Below are positions 27,864 through 36,510 of a DNA stretch of 64,000 bases, in pieces. The notes under the pieces are model-generated. The model did not search any database. It had not been told where the DNA came from and saw only the letters and a program-made list of their open reading frames with translations. Positions within the stretch are counted from its first letter, which is position 1, and every line of letters begins with the position of its first letter. The DNA comes from an uncultured bacterium. Its GTDB lineage: Bacteria > Bacillota > Bacilli > Lactobacillales > Lactobacillaceae. The position numbers and the translations under genes were made by a program. The stretch spans positions 1-64,000 of the forward strand of contig CAJMMO010000004.1 of assembly GCA_905214545.1 (NCBI GenBank), read 5' to 3'.

Positions 27864-28600
27864 TTTTTACGTCTGCGCGATCTCTGTGTGCGCTTCACCT
27901 CTGCTACGAATTGCGGCAGCACTAAGCTGCGCTTAAAACGACTTGGGTTTTTAACCAAGCGGTAGAACCACTCCATGTGGGCCCGCTGCACGAACTTCGG
28001 CGCGCGCTTGACGGCGCCGGAAAAAGCGTCGAAGCTGCCGCCGACGCCCATCATCAAGGCCGGCACGTCGGTGCGCCGCAGCATGGCCAGCAGTTCTTCT
28101 TGGCGCGGGAAGCCGATGGCCGCAAAGACCAGGTCCGGCTGCGTCGCCGCGATCTTTTTGGCCTCGTCTTCCAAGCTGTCTTGGAAGTAGCCGTCGTAAG
28201 CGCCGACCAGGTTGATGCCCGGGTATTCGCGGGCGACTTTGTCCTTGACGGCTGCGATGACCTCGGGCTTGGCGCCCAGCAAGTAGACGCGCAGACCGCG
28301 CAGGTCGGCGACCCGCATCAGCCAGACAAACAAGTCGTAGCCGGTCACGCGCTCTTTCAGCGGCGTCTTGAGCATCTTGGCCGCCTTCACGACCCCGATG
28401 CCGTCCGGGGTGACATAATCTGCATCTTCATTGATGATGCGCATGAAGTCTGGATCCTGGCGCGCGGCCATGACGATCTCCGGGTTGGCGGTCACAATCA
28501 GTGTGGATAAGTGGTTGTTCAGCCTGCTGATAAATTCATTTTGGAACTCATGAGTATCGAGATTGTCGAATGCAACACCGAGAATCGGTACTTTGCTCAT
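27860..28600 (-). CDS. tagA: WecG/TagA/CpsF glycosyltransferase (GT26), probable TagA
   Basis: A 246-residue GT26 enzyme. Key blocks are TANPEIVMAARQDPDF, YVTPDGIGVVKAAKML, RVTGYDLFVWLM and VFAAIGFPRQEELLA, all typical of TagA. TagA adds N-acetylmannosamine to GlcNAc-PP-undecaprenol and so commits the lipid to wall teichoic acid. Together with the neighbouring TagB-like and TagD proteins it indicates a glycerol-phosphate-type linkage unit. The gene sits between flippase and GT4 genes with only 2-nt gaps or overlaps. Confidence 0.88.
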   Translation of the reverse strand: MSKVPILGVAFDNLDTHEFQNEFISRLNNHLSTLIVTANPEIVMAARQDPDFMRIINEDADYVTPDGIGVVKAAKMLKTPLKERVTGYDLFVWLMRVADLRGLRVYLLGAKPEVIAAVKDKVAREYPGINLVGAYDGYFQDSLEDEAKKIAATQPDLVFAAIGFPRQEELLAMLRRTDVPALMMGVGGSFDAFSGAVKRAPKFVQRAHMEWFYRLVKNPSRFKRSLVLPQFVAEVKRTQRSRRRKK

Positions 28601-28602
28601 CG

Positions 28603-30036
28603 TTAAGCACCCCTCTTAAAAATCTTCTTTACTATGGTAATGATATCTTGATTAAGGTCAAATTTAAACAAGAACATCAGCCCCGTATAGATGGCCAGGA
28701 CGATGACGGACTTCACGCACATGTTTAAAAAGGCGGACGGGACGACGTTTGGCATGAGCATCCCCGCCGCAAAGGCGATGATGCCGATTAAAAAGTACTT
28801 AGGAATGTCGTGGAAAACATAGCTGAAGCTGTAGGCGTCGCGCACGATCCACAAACGCAGGATGCAGACGACGACCTCGGTGGTCAGGATGGCAACCATG
28901 GCGCCGGTTGCGGCAAAAGGCCGGTCGAGCAGGCAGGCCAGGACGCATTCCAAGACCGCCCCGATCACGACGGGGATCGCGTAGTCCATGTCGCGCTTAT
29001 TGGCCAGGGCAAACTGGTTGGCAAACACCCCGCCCATCGGGATGATGATGATCGTCAAAGTGAACCAGAACATGAGGTTCGTCATCGGGATGTATTTTTC
29101 CCCAAAGAAGAACGGGACAAACTGCTTGGTGTTGACCATGACGACGACGGCGAAGATGACGCCGAGCATGACGGTCGCCTCCAGCGACTTGCGCAGGACG
29201 ATCTTTTGCTTGTCTTTGCCCTCGGCGGCCATCTTCGGCATCATGACCAAAGTGATCGAGGTGATGACGCCTAAGATCATGTTGGAAATGCGCTGCGAGT
29301 TATCGTAAAACGACACTTGCGCCGAGCTTTGGAAAAGGCCGAGCAAAGGCTTGTCCAGCGAGGTGTAGACCTGGGTAGCGATCTGCGGAATCAGCAGCGT
29401 GATGATGGCAACCACCGATTCTTTGAACTTGTAAAAATGCTTGGTCGGCTTGTCGACATACTTGTTGATGTTCAGCCAGAAGACCATGGAGCCCAGCAGC
29501 GTGGACACGGACATGATCAGCATGTATTTCCACAAGTCCGAAGCCGTTTTAACCAAGGCGAAGATCAAGACCACAGAAGACAGCTTGACCAGCGTGTTTC
29601 TCAACACGACCTTGCCGAATTCCTGCAGGCCTTGGAAGAACCAGGAGATGTCCAGTTGTGCGGAAATCATGAACGGGATCATCAGGTAAAAGTAGGTCCA
29701 GTACTTGATGTGGAAAATGCTGATGACGATTAAGGTGATCAGGATCGTCACAAAGCCCGCGATGGCCTGGAAGTACCACAGACCCCAGAAGGCCTCGGTC
29801 AGCTCTTTTCTCGTGCTGAAAGCCCGCGTTCTGGAAATGGTCCGCATGCCGATGTAGGAAATCGACAAGGTACAAAAGACCATCAAGAACTGGATGCTGT
29901 TGTTAACAGAGCTGTAGATGCCGTAGCGTGCCGGTCCCAGGTTGCGTGACAGATACGGCACGGTGATGAGCGGCACCAAGACCAAAAAGATCTGGTAGGT
30001 CGCGTTGTATAAAATGTTCAGAAGTGTCTTTTTCAA
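28603..30036 (-). CDS. Wzx-type polysaccharide flippase
   Basis: A 477-residue membrane protein with 12-14 hydrophobic segments and the MATE/Wzx-like opening ATYQIFLVLVPLITVPYLSRNLGPARYGIYS. Such proteins move undecaprenyl-linked oligosaccharides across the membrane. Canonical wall teichoic acid instead uses the TagGH ABC exporter, absent here. Finding a flippase inside an operon with TagA and a TagB-like enzyme suggests units are flipped before polymerisation. Confidence 0.88.
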   Translation of the reverse strand: MKKTLLNILYNATYQIFLVLVPLITVPYLSRNLGPARYGIYSSVNNSIQFLMVFCTLSISYIGMRTISRTRAFSTRKELTEAFWGLWYFQAIAGFVTILITLIVISIFHIKYWTYFYLMIPFMISAQLDISWFFQGLQEFGKVVLRNTLVKLSSVVLIFALVKTASDLWKYMLIMSVSTLLGSMVFWLNINKYVDKPTKHFYKFKESVVAIITLLIPQIATQVYTSLDKPLLGLFQSSAQVSFYDNSQRISNMILGVITSITLVMMPKMAAEGKDKQKIVLRKSLEATVMLGVIFAVVVMVNTKQFVPFFFGEKYIPMTNLMFWFTLTIIIIPMGGVFANQFALANKRDMDYAIPVVIGAVLECVLACLLDRPFAATGAMVAILTTEVVVCILRLWIVRDAYSFSYVFHDIPKYFLIGIIAFAAGMLMPNVVPSAFLNMCVKSVIVLAIYTGLMFLFKFDLNQDIITIVKKIFKRGA

Positions 30037-30048
30037 AACTGATCCCCT

Positions 30049-31188
30049 CTACTGCTGCAGGCTGTGCCAAACGCGTTCGCAGTTGTCCGTGCGCGGCACG
30101 GTGTAAGTCATGCTCAGCCAGTAGTGCCGCTGGTTTTGGAAGTCGTCTTGGTCCAAATTCATAAGTGCTGACAGCAGCTGAACCTGGCTGTCGACAGTTA
30201 AGCCCGGCACCACTTCTTTGTAAGGCGTGAGCAGCAAGCCGCGCGTTTTTTCATACTGGTGCAAGAAGTTCGTGATGAAAAACATCGGCTTGTCTAAGTG
30301 CAGGTAGTCAAAGTAAATTGATGAAAAGTCGGTGATCAAATAATCGGTCCGGCCTAAGATTTCGTACAAATCTACGCCCTTGTCAAAAAGGTAGCCGTTG
30401 TCTAAAAAGCAGATGTTGGAATACAGGTGGCGGTTAGACTGGACCATCTTCATTTCGTAAGGGTGCAGCTTGATGATCAGGTATTGGTGCAGGTCGGCCA
30501 AGGCCGCGTTCAGCTTGGCGCCGTCGAAGTCGCGGAAGGCAAAAAAGTTGCCGTTTTCAATCTGCAGCATGACCTGGCTGTCTTCTAACTCAAAGCGGAA
30601 AGTCGGCATGTAGACCCCGATCTTGGCTTGCGGGTCGTCCGCATCAAACAAGTCCTGGAGCAGCTCCTGCTTAGTCACTTGCGGGTTATACAGAGCGTCG
30701 ATGCGCGGGAAGCCCGTTTCCTGGTACTTTTTGCCCTCGATGCCAATGCAGGCCGACATGAGCGTGGCATACAGCGAACTGGAGCTGGTCACGTGGTCGG
30801 CGTTTTTGCGCCAGACCTTGGCGTTTTTACGGTTGGTCGCAAAAGTGGTGTTGGCCGCCATCAGACCCATCCGCTTCAGCGGAATCCCGTGCCAGAAGCT
30901 GGTGCAGACCTGGTCTTTTTTAATTTTAAAAGGCTGGTGGGTGGTGAAGATATACTTCGCACGCCCGATCTTGACCCAAGTCGACCAAGGCAGGTGCGAA
31001 GACGGCCATGGTTCCACCAAAGTCGCTTTAATCTGCGGCTGCTTTTTTAAATACTTATAAAAAACAAAGCCGTTGGAACCGGAGCGGCCGGAGCCATTCA
31101 AGACGACGTATTCATCGTCGTGCGTTCTGACAAAATGCAGTGCGAATTTTACGAGGCCCAAGTAAAGCCGGAATAAGAAACTTTTCAT
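30049..31188 (-). CDS. tagB: CDP-glycerol glycerophosphotransferase family (TagB-like)
   Basis: A 379-residue member of the glycerophosphotransferase family. Diagnostic blocks include FVFYKYLKKQPQIKATLVEP, TSFWHGIPLKRMGLMAANT, the LHPYEMK histidine motif and YEILGRTDYLITDFSSIYFDYLHLDKP. Its length fits TagB (primase adding one glycerol-phosphate) better than the longer TagF polymerase. It is the first gene of the operon, with promoter TTAACG-17-TACAAT. The divergent tagD provides its CDP-glycerol. Confidence 0.88.
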   Translation of the reverse strand: MKSFLFRLYLGLVKFALHFVRTHDDEYVVLNGSGRSGSNGFVFYKYLKKQPQIKATLVEPWPSSHLPWSTWVKIGRAKYIFTTHQPFKIKKDQVCTSFWHGIPLKRMGLMAANTTFATNRKNAKVWRKNADHVTSSSSLYATLMSACIGIEGKKYQETGFPRIDALYNPQVTKQELLQDLFDADDPQAKIGVYMPTFRFELEDSQVMLQIENGNFFAFRDFDGAKLNAALADLHQYLIIKLHPYEMKMVQSNRHLYSNICFLDNGYLFDKGVDLYEILGRTDYLITDFSSIYFDYLHLDKPMFFITNFLHQYEKTRGLLLTPYKEVVPGLTVDSQVQLLSALMNLDQDDFQNQRHYWLSMTYTVPRTDNCERVWHSLQQ

Positions 31189-31215
31189 TTATTATCCTTC
31201 CTAATGTTATGAAAC

Positions 31216-31244
31216 ATTGTAGCAAATTGCTGCTCAGGCGTTAA
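31216..31244 (-). promoter_or_regulatory. Promoter of the wall-glycan operon
   Basis: Minus strand TTAACG (31239-31244), 17-nt spacer ending in TGC, TACAAT (31216-31221). It lies 27 nt before the tagB start and is the only clear promoter for the six genes down to 24117. Confidence 0.65.
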
Positions 31245-31317
31245 AAAACAAAAGAAAATTTTTACCATTTTCGCAAGCGACCTTTGCTAGAATAAAGGGG
31301 AAGCTAAGGAGCACATC

Positions 31318-31704
31318 ATGAAAAAAGTAATTACTTACGGCACATTTGACCTGCTGCACTACGGCCACGTCCGCCTGCTGAAAAGAGCGCGCGCTCTGGG
31401 CGACTACTTGATTGTGGGCCTGTCGACCGACGAATTCAACGAATTTAAAAAGCACAAAGAAGCTTATAACAGCTACGAGGAACGCAAGTACATCCTGGAG
31501 GCGATCCGCTACGTCGACCAGGTCATCCCCGAAAAAGACTGGGGGCAAAAAATCGACGACGTTAAAAAATACGGCATCGACACCTTTGTCATGGGCGATG
31601 ACTGGCAAGGCCAGTTCGACTTTTTGAAGCCCTACTGCAAGGTTGTCTACCTGCCGCGCACGCCGGGAATTTCCACCAGCAAGATCAAAGAAGATTTAAA
31701 GTAA
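31318..31704 (+). CDS. tagD: Glycerol-3-phosphate cytidylyltransferase TagD
   Basis: A 128-residue nucleotidyltransferase. It shows GTFDLLHYGHVRLLKRA (the HxGH-type CTP site) and PRTPGISTSKI (RTxGIST signature). It makes CDP-glycerol from CTP and glycerol-3-phosphate for teichoic acid. AAGGAG lies 7 nt upstream. It is divergent from the tagB operon, sharing a 129-bp promoter region, so the donor and its users are probably expressed together. Confidence 0.95.
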   Translation: MKKVITYGTFDLLHYGHVRLLKRARALGDYLIVGLSTDEFNEFKKHKEAYNSYEERKYILEAIRYVDQVIPEKDWGQKIDDVKKYGIDTFVMGDDWQGQFDFLKPYCKVVYLPRTPGISTSKIKEDLK

Positions 31705-31713
31705 AAAAATAAA

Positions 31714-31742
31714 AGCCTGCAGCTTTGCTGCAGGCTTTTTTT
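31714..31742. terminator. Bidirectional terminator between tagD and gntR
   Basis: GCCTGCAGC (31715-31723) pairs with GCTGCAGGC (31727-31735), with T7 on one side and an A-rich run on the other. Confidence 0.92.
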
Positions 31743-32439
31743 ATTTCGTAAATGTAAATTCAAAGCGGTCGGCCACATAGTAGGCGCGGGTGTATTCAAA
31801 CGGCTGCCCGGTCGACAGCGTCGTCACCTGGCGGCGGGTGATGAGCGGCTGGCCTTTTTTCGTCTTCAGGTAGCGGGCGTCTTGCTCGTTGGCAATGGCG
31901 GCGCCGACGGTCTCGACGACGTTCCCCATCCGGTAGCCGCCGGCTTCCAGCGTGCGGTATAGGTGCGTCGAGATGTCTTTTTTAGAAAAACCGACTAAGA
32001 GTTTGGACGGCAGCGCCACGACCTCGTAGCAGATCGGCAGGTCGTCGGCGTAGCGGATGCGCTCCATGCGCAAGACTTCGTCTGAGTCTTGCAGCTGCAG
32101 TTTTTCTTTTTCAGATAAAAAAGGCGTGCCGGTGTAATAAGAAATCAGCTTCGAAGACGGCACCTGGCCGTTGGCCCGGGTGATCTGGCCAAAGCTCATG
32201 ACCCCCGACATCTTTTCTTGCACCTTGCGGCTGGCGACAAAGGTGCCGCTGCCGATCCGGCGCTCCAAGATGCCCTCGTCTTCCAAAGTCTTGATGGCCT
32301 GGCGGATCGTCATCCGGGACACGCCAAAGTCCTCAGCCAGCTGCCGCTCGGCAGGGATGCGCTCGCCTACCTGGAAACGGCCCTTTTCGATGTCGCGTTT
32401 GAGCTGGTTATGAATCTTGATGTAAATTGGTTCTTGCAA
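31741..32439 (-). CDS. GntR/HutC-family transcriptional regulator
   Basis: A 232-residue regulator with an N-terminal winged helix (AERQLAEDFGVSRMTIRQAIKTLEDEGILERRIGSGTFVA) and a C-terminal UTRA ligand domain. This layout matches NagR/YvoA, TreR and PhnF relatives, usually sensing sugar phosphates or similar. No sugar uptake gene lies beside it; the upstream beta-helix gene is on the same strand 69 nt away. Target and ligand are unknown. Confidence 0.88.
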   Translation of the reverse strand: MQEPIYIKIHNQLKRDIEKGRFQVGERIPAERQLAEDFGVSRMTIRQAIKTLEDEGILERRIGSGTFVASRKVQEKMSGVMSFGQITRANGQVPSSKLISYYTGTPFLSEKEKLQLQDSDEVLRMERIRYADDLPICYEVVALPSKLLVGFSKKDISTHLYRTLEAGGYRMGNVVETVGAAIANEQDARYLKTKKGQPLITRRQVTTLSTGQPFEYTRAYYVADRFEFTFTK

Positions 32440-32508
32440 GACAAAGACCCCTCATCCCTTAATTTTACTGACATCTCTTATTCTATCGATAAAATTGGTA
32501 TGTAGCAA

Positions 32509-33609
32509 TTACTTTTTATGCCAGTTCACGCCGCGCAAGTTGAATTGGGCAAGCGGGCTTTGTTCGACCTCAAGATCGGACTGGCTGGTCAGCACGTCGG
32601 CGTCCAGCTGGGCTTCGTCGTGGACGCCCAGCGGCCGGCCGCCGTCGTCTAAGACCAAGTCTTTGCCCGTCAGCTTGGCGTGGTCGGCCAGCAGCAAGAA
32701 GTATTCAAATTCGGGCTTGCCGGCCAGCTTGACGCGGTTTAAGCGGCAGCTGGTGCTGTCGTGGAGCTCGCAGACCGCGCTGATTTGGGAGCTGGACAAG
32801 TTAGCCAGCGCCTCTTCGCCGCAGAGCAGGCGCTCAATTTCGGTGTTTTGGACGAGCGTGCGGGTCTTGCCGCCCAAATAAAAGGTGCCCTGCAGGCGGC
32901 TGGCGACAATGTTCAGCCAGCTGTTTTCCGTAGCGTAAAAGCAGTTGTCGTCGCGGGCCGTGACCGTTGATTGCAAAAGGTTGAGCCAGGTCTTGCCGCG
33001 CAGGATCATGCGCAAAACCCGCGAGTCGTTGATGTCGAGCTCGCAGTCGCTTTGCGCGTAGGTGGCCACCATGCCGATGACGCGGGCATTGATCAAGACC
33101 ACCGTGCCGTGGCCCTGGATGCCGAAGGCTGCGTACTGGTCGCTGTCGTAGCGGACCTCGGTGTTGGCCAGCGTCACCCGGTAGTCGGCGCCCGGAAACA
33201 GCGACAGGCTGCCGCCCAAGATGCGGCTGTCGTAGATTTCCAAGGTGCACTGGCCGCTGGCGGCAATCGCCGCGGTGTCGTCGACGCCGGCCTTGACGAC
33301 GACCCGGCGCAGGGTCAGGTAGGTGTTGGCGTCCTGGCTGATGTAGATGGCGTTGTTCTTGGTCTTAGTCTCCAGGCACAGGTTTTCCATGGTAAAAAAG
33401 CTGCAGTCGGCCTCCAGCTGGCAGAAGCCGACCAGGGTCGTGTCTTCGGGCGTGGTGCCCAAGCCCTTGATCGTCACGTTGACGGCGGAAAAGCCGCGCT
33501 TGGGCAGTTCGTAGTAGCCCGGCGCCAGCAAGAGTACGTCGTCGGGGATGAGCTCGCCTAAAATTTCCGGCCAGGGATGGTCTTTACTGATTTGCAAAAC
33601 TCGCGCCAT
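32509..33609 (-). CDS. Right-handed beta-helix protein of unknown function
   Basis: A 366-residue protein without signal peptide or membrane segment. It begins with a pectate-lyase/NosD-like entry (LISKDHPWPEILGELIPDD, then LLLAPGYYELPKRGF) and continues as irregular 20-25-residue rungs rich in Asn, Asp, Ser and Val (for example CTLEIYDSRILGGSLSLFPGA, NDSRVLRMILRG), which is the look of a parallel beta-helix. No catalytic Asp triad of pectinases was visible. It precedes the GntR regulator and could be its partner. The start has a GGAGG-type site 5 nt upstream. Function not known. Confidence 0.6.
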   Translation of the reverse strand: MARVLQISKDHPWPEILGELIPDDVLLLAPGYYELPKRGFSAVNVTIKGLGTTPEDTTLVGFCQLEADCSFFTMENLCLETKTKNNAIYISQDANTYLTLRRVVVKAGVDDTAAIAASGQCTLEIYDSRILGGSLSLFPGADYRVTLANTEVRYDSDQYAAFGIQGHGTVVLINARVIGMVATYAQSDCELDINDSRVLRMILRGKTWLNLLQSTVTARDDNCFYATENSWLNIVASRLQGTFYLGGKTRTLVQNTEIERLLCGEEALANLSSSQISAVCELHDSTSCRLNRVKLAGKPEFEYFLLLADHAKLTGKDLVLDDGGRPLGVHDEAQLDADVLTSQSDLEVEQSPLAQFNLRGVNWHKK

Positions 33610-33634
33610 GTGTTGCCTCCTCTTAATTCAAGCA

Positions 33635-33667
33635 ACAAAAAACGCCATCGCAAAGGATGACGTTTTC
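33635..33667 (-). terminator. Terminator of the tRNA-Tyr/tRNA-Gln transcript
   Basis: On the minus strand AACGTCATC pairs with GATGGCGTT (one mismatch) and is followed by a T-run (33636-33640). Confidence 0.7.
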
Positions 33668-33704
33668 TGCGGGTTGGACGTAAAAATAATAAATATTCTT
33701 ACCA

Positions 33705-33776
33705 TTGGGTTAGCTGGATTCGAACCAGCGCATGATGGTACCAAAAACCATTGCCTTACCACTTGGCTATAACCCA
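33705..33776 (-). tRNA. tRNA-Gln (anticodon TTG), copy 1
   Basis: 72 nt. Acceptor TGGGTTA/TAACCCA, discriminator A, anticodon stem ATGGT/ACCAT around loop TTTTGGT giving TTG, T-loop TTCGAAT. CCA not encoded. A second copy with the same sequence lies at 34919-34990. Confidence 0.95.
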
Positions 33777-33782
33777 ATCAGG

Positions 33783-33864
33783 TGGAGGGCAGTGGATTCG
33801 AACCACCGAACTCAAAGAGAGCGGTTTTACAGACCGCCGCGTTTAGCCACTTCGCTAGCCCTCC
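33783..33864 (-). tRNA. tRNA-Tyr (anticodon GTA)
   Basis: 82 nt, class II. Acceptor GGAGGGC/GCCCTCC, discriminator A, anticodon stem GCGGT/ACCGC around CTGTAAA giving GTA, a long variable arm and T-loop TTCGAAT. It is 6 nt upstream of tRNA-Gln copy 1 in the same transcript. Confidence 0.95.
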
Positions 33865-33909
33865 GTCTGATACCCTATCAGTTTAACGAAAAGCCGAACG
33901 AAATGCAAG

Positions 33910-34821
33910 CTATTCTGAATATTTAGCCAAATGCTCGCGGATCACGGCAGCTGAGTGCTCAAATTCTTTTTGTTCTTCGTCGGTCAATTCCAATTCCGGA
34001 ATCTTTTCCACGCCGTCGGCGCCGATCACTGCCGGGTAGCCGATGTAAGTCTTGACGCTTGGCACGTAGACTGAGGCCGGGGCCAAGAGCTTGGCGTCAG
34101 AAAAGACTGCTTGGACCATACGGTAGCCGCAGGTTGCGATGGCGTAGGAAGTAAAGCCCTTGCCGTTTGACACCTTGAAGGCGCCGTTGCGGATGCGGTC
34201 GGCCAGCTCTGCTTGTTTTTTCTTGTCAAAAAGCTCAGTGGCTTTTCTGGCATTGATTTCAACAGTCGACCAGGCGATGAATTGGGAATTGCCGTGTTCG
34301 CCTAAGGCAAAACCATTGATGCTTTGCGGATCTTCGTCAACTTCTTCGGCCACATAGCGCTGCATCCGGGCCGTGTCCAGGAAGGTCCCGGTCCCGAAGA
34401 CGTGCTCTTTTGGCAGGCCGGTTGATTCTTGCAGGGCGTAGGTGATGGCGTCGCAAGGGTTGGAAATGTTGATGATGATGCCGTGGAAGCCGCTTTCCTT
34501 GATCATCTTGCCGATCTGGTGGCTGTTTTTAATGTTGATCGGCAGTTCGGCAAAGCGGTCGTGCTTTTCGGCGCTGGCAGCAATTGAACCGTAGGCCGTC
34601 ACGATGACGTCGATGTCCTTCAAGTCTGCATAGTCGCCGGCGACAACGCGCACGTAGGCGTCGTTGCGCGGTACAGCGTCGCGCAGGTCATTGACTTCAG
34701 CCTGTGCCCGCTCCTTGTCCAAATCGATCAGCATAATCTCGTCTGCTGCAACATGAGTAAACAAGGTGTAAGCGGTGGTAATCCCCACGTGGCCTAAGCC
34801 GATAACTGCAACTTTACGCAT
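33910..34821 (-). CDS. L-2-hydroxyacid (hydroxyisocaproate/lactate) dehydrogenase
   Basis: A 303-residue member of the LDH/malate dehydrogenase fold. NAD-binding GLGHVGITTAY is at the N-terminus, then VIVTAYGSIAAS, NISNPCDAITYAL, GTGTFLDTARMQRYVAE with the substrate-binding arginine, and the catalytic histidine in GFALGEHGNSQF. The loop sequence and length are closer to L-2-hydroxyisocaproate dehydrogenase than to the main L-lactate dehydrogenase. It would reduce branched 2-oxoacids with NADH in the cytoplasm. It lies between two tRNA-Gln copies. Confidence 0.82.
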   Translation of the reverse strand: MRKVAVIGLGHVGITTAYTLFTHVAADEIMLIDLDKERAQAEVNDLRDAVPRNDAYVRVVAGDYADLKDIDVIVTAYGSIAASAEKHDRFAELPINIKNSHQIGKMIKESGFHGIIINISNPCDAITYALQESTGLPKEHVFGTGTFLDTARMQRYVAEEVDEDPQSINGFALGEHGNSQFIAWSTVEINARKATELFDKKKQAELADRIRNGAFKVSNGKGFTSYAIATCGYRMVQAVFSDAKLLAPASVYVPSVKTYIGYPAVIGADGVEKIPELELTDEEQKEFEHSAAVIREHLAKYSE

Positions 34822-34883
34822 AATAGTTCTCCTTAGTAAATAATAAGCTTGTGATTAATTTTACTAAGTATATTTTAATGCAA

Positions 34884-34913
34884 AAAAATAGTCAGGTCTA
34901 CTGACCTGACTAA
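34884..34913 (-). terminator. Terminator of tRNA-Gln copy 2
   Basis: AGTCAGGTC (34892-34900) and GACCTGACT (34905-34913) form a perfect stem followed on the minus strand by T7. Confidence 0.88.
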
Positions 34914-34918
34914 AAAAA

Positions 34919-34990
34919 TTGGGTTAGCTGGATTCGAACCAGCGCATGATGGTACCAAAAACCATTGCCTTACCACTTGGCTATAACCCA
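34919..34990 (-). tRNA. tRNA-Gln (anticodon TTG), copy 2
   Basis: Same 72-nt sequence as copy 1 at 33705-33776, with its own terminator. Acceptor TGGGTTA/TAACCCA, anticodon TTG. Confidence 0.95.
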
Positions 34991-35084
34991 ATTGGATGAC
35001 ATCGCTGTCAACGACATTTATATTAGCAAAAAAGCCCTGCTTTCGTCAACTATAAATTAAAAAAATAGTAACAATAAAAATGAA

Positions 35085-35105
35085 TGTATGCGCTTGCAAT
35101 TGACA
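35085..35105 (+). promoter_or_regulatory. cre-like site overlapping promoter of MFS transporter 1
   Basis: TGTATGCGCTTGCA (35085-35098) matches the cre pattern at 13 of 14 positions. A consensus -35 TTGACA follows at 35100-35105; the -10 is not clear. Confidence 0.5.
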
Positions 35106-35177
35106 GTCCCCCACTGCAATGTTTTTCTAGACTATGAGGAAGGAATTTACATAGTTAATAGAAAGAAGGACTTTGGT

Positions 35178-36503
35178 ATGACAGATACAAAGTCGAAAAA
35201 AGGGCTGCCGGCCAAGCTGGGTTTTAAAGACCATAAACAGTTTACTGGTTTTCTGAGCGTCGTATTCGCCGGCCAGCTCATTTATTCCTGTTTTGAAGCG
35301 CTGAAAGGCGTCTTCTATGAACCGCTGATGCACTTGCTCAACATGAACAATGCACAGTTAGGGGTCATCTTCAGTTTAATCGGGATCGCGATCTTCTTCT
35401 CGATCCCCGGCGGCTGGGTTAACAACCGTTTTTCAGTCAAAGCCATTTTGATCACTTCGATCATGATCCGGATGATCACCATCTTCATCATGCTGCTGGC
35501 TCACCCGAGCTTTGCAGCCATGAAGGTCATCGCCATCATCTGGGGCATCGTCGAAGGGATCTTCTGGCCCGCCGTTTTAAACGGGATCAACCTTTTTACC
35601 AATAAGGACAACAAGGGCGTGGCCTTCGGACTGCTGGAATCCCTGCGGCGGCTGATGGAAATGCTGATGAACCTGCTGCTCGTCGGCGTCATGTCGCTGG
35701 GCGGCGGCGTCGCCATCATCAAGTTCAGCCAGATGCAGATCTTCCGCGCCGGGCTGATCGTCTACAACCTGCTCTTAATCCCGCTGTGCATCTTCATCGC
35801 CAAGTATGTGCCGAAAAACGGGATCGCAGCCGAAAAGAAGACCTCGCCGACCTCCAAGGGCAAGGATGCCTTTATCGGCCTGATCAAGGTCATCAAGATG
35901 CCGAAGCTTTGGGTAGCAGCCATCACGGCCTTCACCATTTACTGGTCTTACATCGCCGCTGTCTACGCCGTACCTTACCTGCAGGCCATCTACAAGTTGC
36001 CGCAGACCGCAGCCTCCCTGTTTGGGACGATTTCTACTGCCGGCATCGGCATCATCGCCAGCTTTTTGTCCGGGATCATCTCCGACAAGATGCTGCACTC
36101 GACCGGCAAGATGATCTGCATGTCCTTGAGCATCGTCTTCATCGCCATGCTGCTCATCTTGATTTTGCCAAAAGGGGCCGGGATGTTATGGCCGACCATG
36201 ATCATCTTATTGCTGTTTTCCTGCGGGATGTTCATGGCCAAGGGGATCTTCATGGTTCCTGCCAGCCAGATCCCAATGCCTGAAAAATACCGCGGCGCAG
36301 CCATGAGTGTCAGCTACTTCATCGCCTACGCCCCGAACCTGTTTGCCTACACCATCGACGGCCACATCATCGACAGCCACAGCGCTCTGAGCGCCTACTC
36401 GCTGATCTTTGCGACCGAGGCCATCATGGCCTTGATCGGGGTCTTCATGGCTTGGGTCTTGATCAAGATCGAAAACAAGGAAAAAGCTAAAAACAAAGCA
36501 TAA
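35178..36503 (+). CDS. MFS transporter, paralogue 1 of 4
   Basis: A 441-residue, 12-segment major facilitator. The start at 35178 (MTDTKSKKGLPAKLGF) is chosen because AAGGAC precedes it and its N-terminus lines up with the paralogue at 53691; an ATG at 35088 would add 30 unlikely residues. The loop after segment 2 reads GGWVNNRFSVKAILIT in place of the usual MFS G-x3-D-R-x-G-R, and the second half has QIPMPEKYRGAAMS. It is closest to the 53691 gene. Substrate unknown; genome context (glpT, glpQ partners of the same family) suggests small phosphorylated or glycerol-derived anions. A cre-like site lies upstream and a strong terminator downstream. Confidence 0.85.
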   Translation: MTDTKSKKGLPAKLGFKDHKQFTGFLSVVFAGQLIYSCFEALKGVFYEPLMHLLNMNNAQLGVIFSLIGIAIFFSIPGGWVNNRFSVKAILITSIMIRMITIFIMLLAHPSFAAMKVIAIIWGIVEGIFWPAVLNGINLFTNKDNKGVAFGLLESLRRLMEMLMNLLLVGVMSLGGGVAIIKFSQMQIFRAGLIVYNLLLIPLCIFIAKYVPKNGIAAEKKTSPTSKGKDAFIGLIKVIKMPKLWVAAITAFTIYWSYIAAVYAVPYLQAIYKLPQTAASLFGTISTAGIGIIASFLSGIISDKMLHSTGKMICMSLSIVFIAMLLILILPKGAGMLWPTMIILLLFSCGMFMAKGIFMVPASQIPMPEKYRGAAMSVSYFIAYAPNLFAYTIDGHIIDSHSALSAYSLIFATEAIMALIGVFMAWVLIKIENKEKAKNKA

Positions 36504-36510
36504 AAAAAAT

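Noticed and set aside
35088..35178. Longer start for MFS transporter 1
   Set aside because: The 30 extra residues have no ribosome binding site and no counterpart in the paralogues; the segment also overlaps the cre and -35.
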